Positions 13,501-25,300 of a stretch of DNA of 64,000 nucleotides are shown here, in pieces. The stretch is from positions 30,453,252-30,517,251 of the forward strand of contig NC_091219.1 in NCBI RefSeq assembly GCF_040958095.1, written 5' to 3'. Within the stretch, counting starts at the first letter, position 1. Every line of letters starts with the position of its first letter. Made by a program: the position numbers and the translations under genes. This DNA comes from Procambarus clarkii (taxonomy: Eukaryota; Arthropoda; Malacostraca; Decapoda; Cambaridae). The notes under the pieces are model-generated. The model saw only the letters and a list, made by a program, of their open reading frames with translations, had not been told where the DNA came from and did not search any database.

Positions 13501-14794
13501 GGACAATTCTTTGAGTGATATCCAGGTACCTGTAAATATAACTGATATCAACACGAGCATAGCAGATTTTGAATGATAAATTGACAATATGCCCATGCAC
13601 TCAGCCCTGGGTCCAGACTCTTGGAATTCAGTATTTATAAAGAAATGCAAAGTGCCAGTAGCACAGGCACTCAGAATAGTGTGGAGGAAGAGCTTGGACA
13701 CAGGGGAGATACCAGATGCTTTCCCTCGCGCCTCCTCCTTTTTCATGACACCATCTTCGACGCTGCCCTCCGCTCTATTCCTCGCTCTTCCTCTCGGGGA
13801 CCAGGGACGTGCAATCCCTGGTGGAATGCGGAGTGTGCTCGGGCTGTCCACTGTAAGCATGCAGCCTGGAAGAGACACTGCCACCGGCAGACGGCTGATT
13901 CTTTTCTTCTGTTTTGGAAGGCGAGTGCAGTGGCACATAGGGCCATCCGTTCAGCTAAGCGTGAGTGTTGGAAGTCTTATGATTTCACCATTATGTCCGA
14001 AACTCCTCTGCCACAGATCTGGAAACGTGTCTACAAGATAGCGGGTAAGTTCGTTCCCGATGTCTTGCCAGTCCTTCACCTCCATGGTACTCTTGTGGCG
14101 GACCCGTTGCAGGTCACGACCGAACTGGGTTCCCACTTTTCTTCTGTTAGCTCTGGTTCTCATCTTCCTCAATCTTTCCTTCTTCATAAACCTGCCTTTG
14201 AATCTCGTCCTTTAGATTTCAGAACTCATCTCAGAGTTCCCTATGCCGTTGTCCTCCCAGTTTGGAAACCAGGGTCTCTGGGGACATCCCTTAAGGCCTT
14301 TTGCCCTATTGCCCTCATGAGTTGTGTCTGGAAACTCTTTGAACGTATGGTTAACCTTCGTCAGATGTGGTTCTTAGAACACTATCACCACCTCTCCCCT
14401 TCTCAATTTGGTTTTCACAAGTGTCGCAGCACAACAGATGTCCTGGTGACCTTGGAGGTCTATATTCGTACTGCTTTTGCTGTGAAGACCTCCATTGTTG
14501 CCGTCCTTTTTGACCTAGAAAAGGCCTACGACACCACCTGGTGATATCATATTCTGTCCCAACTTCATTCTTTTGCCCTTTGTGGTAATCTCCCTCTCTT
14601 TCTCCAAAGCTTCCTCTCTCATCGTTCCTCTCGAGTGAGGCTTGGTACCACTCTCTCTGCCTCTTTTTCAGCATTACTGGATCATCTGTTGATTGACAGT
14701 TGAGAGGCGGGACCAAAGAGCCAGAGCTCAACCCCCGCAAGCACAATTAGGTGAGTACGAAGGGGTGTGCCCCAAGGTAGTGTTCTGAGCACTA

Positions 14795-14831
<37 letters not shown>

Positions 14832-17800
14832 CTCTCTCTCCTCAATGGTCTTCTTTCCTCAATGGTCTTCTTTCCTCTCTTCCTTCCGGTGTCTTCTCCA
14901 CTCTGTCGACGATCTTGCCCTTTGCTGTTGGGGTGATGATTCTCCTCTTCTTCAACTGCTGCTTCAACTTGCAATTGATGCCGTGTCGTCTTGGGCCACC
15001 GATCATGGCTTCAGGTTCTCTACGTCTAAGACTTGTGCTGTGACTTTTACTCGGAAACGTGTTGTTCTTCGTCCTTCTTTGTCGCTTTATGGTCGCCCCC
15101 TTGTGTACAATGATTCAGCTAAGCTTTTGGGGTTAATCTTTGACACTCATTTGTCTTGGTCGCCCCACATCTCTTACCTCCGAGTTGAATGCTCTAAGGC
15201 CCTTACCCTCCTTCAGGTATTGTCCCATACTTCTTGGGGAGCAGATAGGCGCACTCTCCTCGCTTTACATTCCTCTCTCGTCCTGTCTAAAGTCGATTAT
15301 GGTTGCCCTGCTTACTCGTCTGCCTCTCCTTCTACTCTTCGCCATCTTGATGCTTTGCGTCATACTGGGTTGGGCCTCAGCTCTGGTGCCTTTCGTTTGA
15401 CTCCCGTCCTCAGCTTGTATGTTGACACTGGCTTCCTATTTCTCCAGGACCGCCATGATCGCTACTGTCTTCGCTATCTTGCACGGTCCTTGCAACATCC
15501 TCCCTCTTTCTGTCCGGTTATCTCGTTCACAGGATTCTCTTTTAGTTCTTATTTCTAATATTTCACCTCGTGTTGTTCCTGCCTTGCCCCCATGGAGAGT
15601 CCCCCCCTTTCGAAGTTTTGTACATCTTTAACCCGCATCACTAAAGCTTTTACCCCTCCTACGGTTCTGAAACTTTTTTTTGTTTTTTTCACACTTTTCT
15701 TCGCACTCCTGCTCCGTTTCCATCTTCACCGATGGGTCTAAGTCTGCAACCAGTGTAGGCTACTCTGTTGTTTTTCCTGACAGCACTTATATGTGTCGCC
15801 TACCTCTGGAGACTAGCATCTTCACAGTGGAACTTTATGCTATTCTCTATGCTTTTCGTCTCCTGCTTTCTCGTTGTCAATCTTCCTTTGTAGTTGTAGT
15901 TGATTCTCATAGTGCCTTCATGGCTCTCGGGTCCTTTAATTCGGTCCATCCAGTGGTTGTCGAGATTCAGCATTCAGCTGTTTCTTATCTCTAGTAAATT
16001 TAAATCCGTAGAGTTTTGCTGGGTTCCCAGCCATATTGGTGTTTCTTTACATGAGCATGCGGATGCTGCCGCTAGAGAGGCTATCCGCTCTTGTCCCGTT
16101 TCCCGTAAAGGTATTCCTTTTTCCGACTTTTACCCGGTTATTCATTCCTCCATCCTTGCCTGTTGGCAGGGTTGTTGGTCTTCTGTTGTTGGTAACAAAC
16201 TGCGTACTCTTAAGCGTAGTGTGTCCCCATGGCCTTCCTCCTGCCACCGTAACCGGCGGTGGGAAACGGCTCTAGCAAGGTTGTATATTGGCCATACTCG
16301 CTTAACTCATGGTCACTTGGAGCGCTGCCCTGCTCCGTTTTGTCCAAATTTCATTGTCCTTCTTAGTCTTGCATATCCTTGTTGAATGTTCTGACTTGCA
16401 GGACAAGCGTGTGTCTTGTATTCCGACCATCCCTCGTGGTTGCTTGTCCCTTGATAGAATTCTTGGTGAACCGGATACTTTTGATATCTTTCGCCTTTTG
16501 CGTTTCTGTTCTCGTATTGGCATCCTTGGTGATATTTAGCGCCCTCTGATTATTCCGCACATTTGATGGTGCTACGTAGCCTTCCTGGTTTGGTGCCTTC
16601 TTTAGATAATTACTTACTTACTTTAAAATATAGAGAACTGAATTATGATAATTATTTCAATGGCAGTGTTTAGTTCAAGAAATCTTTGCCATCTGAATTA
16701 TTACATATCTAATATAGCTATTGGGATTGTCTCAACGCTCTCCAAATGTACTCTAGAAAAGAAACAAGAGAGGTATCAAATAATATACTGTAGTGGTGCA
16801 GATGGAAAATACTGGAGGGTCAGGTCCCAAATCTACACAGTAAAATAACAACGTACTGGAGTGAACACTATGGAAGAAAATGCAGAACAGAACCAGTAAA
16901 GAGCATATGTGCCATACGCACAATCAGAGAGAACTGTATAAAGATTAGAGGTCTGCGGTTGTTTAACATCCTCCCAGCGAACATAACAAATATTGCTGAA
17001 ACAAACGTGGACGTCTTCAAGAGAAAACTGGATAGTTTTTTTTTTATATGTGCCGGATCAACCGGGCTGTGGTGGATATGTGGGCCTGCGGGCCGCTCCA
17101 AACAACAACCTGTTGGGCCAAGCTCTCGTAAGTCAAGCCTGGCCTCGGGCCTGGCTTGGGGGGTAGAACAACTCCCAGAACCCCATACAAGTAGCTAATA
17201 AAGAGGTTTGTTATGGAAAGAGACTAGTACTAATTTTTATGACAACTAAGCATTTGGTAATGTATAAACAGCTGTAAACATTCTAACTTTTATTTGCATA
17301 TTAATATACAAAGAATATGTATAAATGTTATTTTTATAATGTTATTTTGTTTAAGAAATTGGCTGAATTATGGTGCAGATTTAAGACTTATTAATAGGAA
17401 AAGTTAATTTATTACATACTATGTTTTATGTCATGTCCAGAATTATTTTTTTAATAATTAGCATGTCTTATTGAAAATATTAATTAATCTGTATTACAAA
17501 AATGCAACATACCAATCCATCCTCCTGTTTAGATAATACCTATTGTGACGATTGTTAATTGTCAGAATTTGTACACTCTTAGCTTTTAGATAGTAGTATA
17601 CTGACTAGTAAGGAATTCTTCTAAAATATATGAAGCTAAGACACAAACTTAAATATTCTAGGCCCAGTATAACACACACATGTACAGTGGTGCCCCGGTT
17701 AATGAATTTAATCTGTTCCGGCACCAAGTACATCTTGTGAAACACTAGTCTGTGAAACGAATTTCCGTCAGATGTCGGAGGCGTCTGATAATTTGCTAGA

Positions 17801-20800
17801 ACCAGTGAGAACGCTAGGAAGCACCACGTGCTTCCTCGTTAACCGAGTGGAAGCTAGTCAGTTGAGACAAGTTTTCTGCGAGTGGCTCGCTCATTACCTG
17901 AAATGCTCGTAGATGGAGCTGCTCATCATCCGAGGTCCCTCTGTACTCTATTAGACCTCAGATATTGTGTATTAAGACTAGGGAGGTTTGGATAGATTTA
18001 TTTAGTTTGTCAAAGCAACACAAGTAAAAAAAAGTTTTTGTGGTTTGTCCAACTCAATAGTTCAGATTTCTACATTCTAATTTCGTTGTACGTAGGTATA
18101 TATATACTGTGATCCTCATCGTTACTATAAGTACATACTACCAAAACAGGAGAATGGGCTGCAACATACATCATGGTCGCAGCCTAATGCAAGTTCAGGT
18201 GTTTTTAAATTTGGAAAGACAATTGAGGGTTTCTTGAGAATTGGATGTACCAGGATGAACTTCATTGACTTGAGCATACCCCATCGAGAAATATTATTCT
18301 TAGAGATTTGCTTGACCCACGACAATTTCATTGGGATCTGGAACTCTGGTTTGATGAGTCTCACAGATGTAATGCATAGTGGTTATGCAGAGTCTATGGC
18401 TCCAATGATAGTTATTGCTTGAATCCAGGAACACGCAGTGCCACCGAGATGCTGTAGGGAACTGCTGTGTTGTAAAGCCATTGTATGGCATCACCTCGGC
18501 TGATGACCCCCATGTCCACTGTCTTGTAGACCAGTTGTATATACCTCCTACCCACCTGTTTAGCGTGGCTGTGTTTTGAGGAAAGAAATTATTAGTTAGA
18601 ATTATATTGATACCCAGCTGGAAAAGCCATGTCCTGAGTCGTGTGCCATTTCTCTATAATTTATCATGAACTGCTCACCAAATTTGTCAAACTTCTTGAC
18701 TTTAATCATCATCAATACCAACACATTTCCCACTTTCATGGTGTGGGTGAGCCATTAGCCTGGATAAAGAAGCAACAGTGTAGAAAATGTAACTTAAAAA
18801 ATTACTTATCCATTTACCATATCTTGTCATATATGGTAAAGATAAAACTTGTTCACTCTGTATAAACTTCTGCCTCCAAGCCTTATTCCCCACCACATTT
18901 CATGTACTGTTCATATTCGATCCCTGTTCCTTACACTCCTGCACTATATCTGCCCATTTTATTCTCTGCCTTACTTTTCTCATACCTTTCAAATTCACTT
19001 ACACTCTTCACTATTCTACCATAATTTATTCATTGAACACACAGTCCTATCTCATGATTCACAGGTTTTAGCTCCACACATACTTCCTCGACTTTATTGT
19101 TCTTTATTTTATCTATCCTCTGAACTCTAACCCTGCTTCTCAGATTTTCTATCTTTATTGTTGTGACATAAATTTTCATGCTTAATCCATACCAGTATTT
19201 CACATCCATTCATTAAGGTTGGCACAATTTCATACAACCCTTTAGATACACCTCTTCTTATCATGTTCTTCCACCAAGTCAGAGTTTTAAGTACACAAGC
19301 CACTTTCCTTTCCAGACTCGTTTGTTTAAATTTTGCTTGCACCAATTACTCTTGTTAATTACTCATTTCAATGGTAATGAGTTAAACTCATTAATGAGTT
19401 TAACTCATTACCATCCTCCAGTGCTTCTCTCTTCACCTGGCCCTCAGTCACAATTTTCTTCTTTCTCCATCACAGTTAGTGTACATTTATATACCTATGT
19501 AAACAGAACATTCATATAATCTATGTGCATTTTTCTCATTCTCTGCTGGAAGATGTTCATCATATGCATACATCAGATTTTCTTTCATCATCATCAATCG
19601 GACTCCATCAATACATGTACAGCAGTACCCCAGTGTTTCATACAATCAAATATAAAATACTTTACATGAACTGCCATTTGAAAAAAATGATTACATGCAG
19701 TCTCCAGTCACCTTAACAAATTGATTCCATCTAGTCATATTCCCTTCTTCTATTTGTCATTTACACTCAATAATCCCCACTTCCTCACACACACTATTTA
19801 CGGTATGTCTATCGGTCTTTCTCTCGGCTTTCCTTTCTCCACCCCACCCTTAAATTAATTTGAATTATCTGTAACTCTTCTTCCATTATTCATTTGGTCA
19901 ATATCACCAAATTACCTTGATAAACTTTTTTTTTTTTTTTTTAATTGTACATTGTACTGACTTCTGTGCTGAACATATTTCCACATCAAGTTTAGTTCTT
20001 GATTCAATTTTTCCTAACTCCAAAAAAAAAAAAACCCATCTCAGGTTGTCTATTTCTATTGCACTAACACTTCTTCGTGCTGCCTCAAACTGCCATGCTT
20101 ATCTTAGTCCTCCTATGCGCAGTGCACAGGACCTTTACAGAATGATTCGGCAGAGATACTGTACTCTGTAGTTTGAAAAATTCTTCGATGCCTCGGTGCA
20201 AAATGTCTACCTGACCTAACTGTCTATGATTCTGATCAATGAAACCAAATAGGACCTTGCCATATGGAGCAACAAAGTGTATTACTTAGAAAGGTGCTCA
20301 TCATAATCACTCAAACCCATATATAAATATATATTATTTAAAATTTAGTAAATTTATAATATAAAGCACAATAGTATGATGAAATAGTATTTGGATGCAG
20401 TGAAAGGTTTCAATAAATACTAGTAATAATAATTAATAATAATAACAATAATAAACCCTTAAATTGCACATCGCATCATATGATGCTTTGACTGACTTGC
20501 AGTAAATTATGCATCGCATCATATGAAGCTTTGGAGTACTACGCAAGATTTAAACGGCCCGCGGATACACGGGGTTCACCACACCTTCATCAGGGCTCTT
20601 ATAAACGGACGCCATTTTTTAAAAAATTCGTGGGCCAAATTTCCGGGTGTTAGGGGCCTCAGCATTGAGTGAGCTACCAAGCCTGACGCACGCAGCATGA
20701 GCTCTCAGCACTGCTGTTCAGCTCGTGACCACAGCATCGCCTAAAAATGCCAAAATATACTTGTTCATGCTATTATGTAGCAATGATATTATTACAGAAG

Positions 20801-21104
20801 ACCCTTGACTGTGATAAAACTGACCAGGGTTCTGATGCAGTCTCCGTGGTGTAGTGGTAAGACACTCGCCTGGCGTTCCGCGAGCGCTATGTCATGGGTT
20901 CGTATCCTGGCCGGGGAGGATTTAATGGGCGCAATTCCTTAACTGTAGCCTCTGTTTAACGCAACAGTAAAATGTGTACTTGGATGAAAAAACGATTCTT
21001 CGCAGCAGGGGATCGTATTCCAGGGACCATAGGATTAAGGACTTGCCCGAAACGCTACGCGTACTAGTGGCTGTACAAGAATGTAACAACTCTTGTATAT
21101 ATCT

Positions 21105-21160
<56 letters not shown>

Positions 21161-22259
21161 GCAGGATTGTGGTGATATTTAGCGCTGTGCTCCATGGAGG
21201 GAGGAGTAATGCTGTGGGAGGGATGGTGGTGGCCTTGTCTTCTGACTGTGTGTGGCCACTTTTTATTGACTGCACTCTCCATACCAGCTTAGTGGTTCGC
21301 TATGGTGAACACAAATGTAGATACTTATATATAACGTATGTATAGAGAGTATAAACCGCAAGAGGAGTAGGTTGGGAGCCGCCATTTTGGTGAGGGCGGT
21401 GGTGTCGTCTGCACGACTTATGTTGTTTACCGGTGACCACGATGGTCTTTGGGCACCATACCAGTTTACTTGTACAAGTATAAAACAGGTAGATATTTAT
21501 ATATAATGTGTGTATATAGCGTAATAACACCACAAACAGTATTGTTAGAGGAGAAATATTAGTTTGTCTAACCTTAAGGATGGCAGCCATCAGTTGACTG
21601 TGTGAGTAGCTACGTCTTTGTGCCTTTACTCACCATACAAGCTTAGATGTACAATTATGGTGAACAAAACATGTAAATACTTATATATAACGTCTGTATA
21701 TAAAAGCAAAAACAGTATGGTGGGTGGAGAATGGTGGCAAGTCAGGTGAGGTGAGGGAGGGAGGGAGTGGCACCCAGTGGCGGGCTGCCACTGGCACTGC
21801 CACTCAGCATGCCAACTTAGTGGTTCGTTATGGTGAACAAAACATGCAGATACTTATACGTATATAACCTGTGTATATAGTGTAATAATCGACAAAGTAT
21901 TTGTTCACTGTTTGATGAACATAATTGAATCAACAATATGTACACCATATTTTTGAGTACAGCGATGATTCACTCATTTTATTATATAAATATATCACAC
22001 TACACACTATTGAATAATATTACAGCAAAAAAACTACAAAAAATCAATCAGAGACATTGAAATAATTAGGTAATTATCTCTTTGTGGCAACTCCGGCCTG
22101 ACAGCTGGCGAGCAACAGACCATCTGGGACGCACGCTGAGTCAGCGCCTGTTTTTTGCCAGACTTCCCTGCCCTATAGCGGGCAATATATGCCACTTACG
22201 ATTTTTTTTTTATTTTTCCCATGATCAGTGAACACAAATTAACAGGTTAGGTTAGGAAG

Positions 22260-22310
<51 letters not shown>

Positions 22311-25300
22311 CGGCTGTGGGTGTCAAATGATATATAGCCTTGCGCCATTTAAGGGTTAATGAGTGTATTTAGTGGAGAAAAATAAAAAATAGCTGGTTTT
22401 GAACTAAGTAATATACTGTAGATGAAAAACTTAGTTTTATATATCATTACTACCATTGACACTTGCTGACATTTATGAATAACACTCAGCTATGTGAGGC
22501 AAACTTACCAAATTCTGGTCTGTTGAGATAGGAGCGGACTGTTTCATCCTCCCACTGTGATTCAAGAGAAGCAAGCTGGCTCTCAAGATCTCTGCATGCA
22601 AAATGAGCATTATGCCATGTGGTAATCTCTGTACTGAAGTAATAGCAGCTATTTCCTAATAGAAGAAAAGTAGGGGGACATATGTATCGCTGCTGCCATT
22701 CATGTCCAGTCTGATCTTGGCCCCATCCTGTTTTCAAAATACACAGAAGGCATGTTAGTTCTTGACCATTGTCCTGGTTACCCTTATGTAATGTGCTTAT
22801 ATAAATAGAATTGTCTAATGGTATTGACAGTTTTTTATTAAGATTTGTAATCTAGGTAACTATTTTAAAGTAATATTTTATGCTGTACCAAACTATACAG
22901 CAAAAGGTGATTTTTCAAGAATAAATTCAAGATATGAATTACTCTACTGGGTACTGTCTGGTTACATGGATTCCCTGTTTGGGGAAATTTCAGATGGCTT
23001 GTGTGTTCTTGGCATGTGTGTGTGTAATTACCTAAGTGTAGTTACAGGATGAGAGCTATGCTCGTGGTGTCCCGTCTACCCAGCACTGTCATATAACGCT
23101 TTGAAGCTGCTGACAGTTTTGGCCTCTGTCAGTAGCAGGGTAGCCGGTGGCTGAGCGGACAGAACACTGAACGCGTGATCCTGTGGTCCCGGGCTCGATC
23201 TCGGGAGCCGGCGAGAAACGATGGGCAGAGTTTCTTTCACCTTGATGCCCCTGTTACCTAGCAGTAAATAGGTACCTGGGAGTTAGTCAGCTGTCACGGG
23301 CTGCTTCCTGGGGGTCGAGACCTGGTCGAGGACCGGGCCGCGGGGACACTAAACGCCCCGAAATCCTCTCAAGATAACCTCAAGATAACCTTATCACTTA
23401 ACTTGTTCCAACCATCTACCACTCTGTTTGCGAAAGTGAATTTTCTTATATTTCTTCGGCATCTGTGTTTAGCTAGTTTAAATCTATGACCTCTTGTTCT
23501 TGAAGTTTCAGGTCTCGGGAAATCTTCCCTAACGATTTTATCAATTCCTGTTACTATTTTGTATGTAGTGATCATATCGCCTCTTTTTCTTCTGTCTTCT
23601 AGTTTTGGCATATTTAATGCCTCTAACCTCTTCTCGTAGCTCTTGCCTTTCAGTTCTGGGAGCCACTTAGTAGCATGTCTTTGCACTTTTCCAGTTTGTT
23701 GATGTGCTTCTTATGATATGGGCACCATCTCTCTCTTTCTCTCACTCTCTCACTCGCACACACACTAAAAGTGTCACAAAACACTAGTTTTAAAACACTA
23801 GTTTTAAGTTTTAAAAGTGACACTAGGGGTGTCACAAAAAGGCGACACCCCTAGTGTCAGCACCTGCAACAGAGGAGCTCCAGGATATTTCACAATTCCT
23901 AAGTATTGTAAGGAACAATACTTAATACTTGATGATAGTGAGTGGTGTCCCAAGGAACATAAAAGTGTTGTGCTCTGGAAAAATAGGTGAGGTAACACAA
24001 ATGTGCAAAGTGAAGTGAAGAATTGGATGAGAAAAAGTGACCCCAGTGTTTACAGTCCAGAAAAAAACATTCAAGATGGCCACCAGCAAGAAGATAAATC
24101 AAAACAGAGCTGGATTTTGGGGGTTTTAATGAAGAAAACATTGATATAAGCAGTCTATACAAATTGACAAAATTAGATATTATAATGAACTATCATGAAG
24201 AAATAATCAGCAAATTGAAAGAAAGTAATGAGCACTTGAGTGGCAAGGTTTTAGGTCTTGAGGGGTTAGTGAAAGACTTATGCAAGGACAAGAATCGACT
24301 GGAAACAAATTGCAAAGCCATGGAAGAGGAAAATAAACTCTTAAAAATAGCTTTGGAAGAAATTAAATCAAACTTAAACATAAAAGACTATGATAGGTTA
24401 GGTAAGGAAATTCAACAGGAAAAACAGCTTTTGTCAGAACAGATGGAGGAAGTTACACAGGGAATAGAACAGTGCAAGAAAGATATGCAACTCACCTATG
24501 CACAAGTGGGCAAGGAGGAGATAATAGAAGAAACAGTAAAGGAAGCCAAACACTGCAGCAACCATGATAAAACAAACATTAGGCTGGAAGTCAGAAAGGA
24601 ACTGGCATCAAATCCTAAATTGGTGCAAAACACAGTTGATCGTAGTAAGTCTCTGATAATTTTTGGTTGCAAAGAAAAGGAGATAACATCCAGGTCAGAA
24701 AGAGCTATAGAAGAGAAAGTAGTAGATAAAATTGTTGGCCTTGTGGAAGGTCTTACTACCATAGAATGTCTGCGATTATAGGACGATTGGAAAGTACGTA
24801 AAAGGGAAAGATCGAACTTTGAGGATCGCCCTAAATGGTGTCAAACTGATGGAAGAAGTACTAAGGAATGCTAGAAAATTACAAAGTGATGAGGAAGGGA
24901 AAGTGTGGTCGTTAAGGACTAGATATTTCAAAAGAAGACAGAGAAGCTGAAACTGAACCTCGCTGAGGCAAAACGTTTAAATGAGAGCAGGAATGAAGAA
25001 GAAATAAATTCTTTTTTTTTCTACAAAGTGATAGGGATAGGTAAACCAGTAAAGTGGTACATAAAGGCAAACCAACTAAAGGATTAGAGAGAGGGGGAGT
25101 GAAGAATAAGGAGAGGGGGAACAAGTTCCTGAAAAATGCATACACCAACATAGATGGAGTGACTGGAGTTAAGTGATGTGATACAGCTGCAAACACCAGA
25201 CATTGTTGCACTCATGGAGACAAAACTTGATGATATTTTAAATGAGGTCATATTCCCAAGAGGCTACTCGGTCTGGAGATGGGACAGAAAAATTAGGAAA

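Larger units (their letters stand above)
10320..13722 (+). mobile_element. LINE with zinc-finger ORF1 (PHD-like and CCCH-like), EN, decayed
   Basis: ORF1 begins at 10461 (MENGSTEGLATPHGNTD). At about 10988-11080 lies C-G-E-C ... C-C-I-C-N-I-R-F-H, a PHD-like Cys/His pattern, continued after a nested SINE by a W-V-C segment near 11370. At about 11850-11905 CHFGTGCRYFHPKLC has the C-x5-C-x3-H end of a CCCH finger. The endonuclease region starts FIFANIQGLKSKSRNKVK and includes SSGGVGLYIKEEL and FLGDFNL-like and SDHKL-like segments, with many frameshifts. RT begins ALGPDSWNSVFIKKCKVP and stops abruptly near 13722 where another LINE starts. Confidence 0.65.

Noticed and set aside
18270..18420. Possible Tc1/mariner transposase D-E box
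   Set aside because: Only a short resemblance in a frame broken by stops; no second catalytic motif or inverted ends found.
20974..21345. Open frame with a poly-Lys tract, and poly-Phe on the other strand
   Set aside because: The Lys run is the SINE poly(A) tail; the frame crosses SINE and MITE borders.
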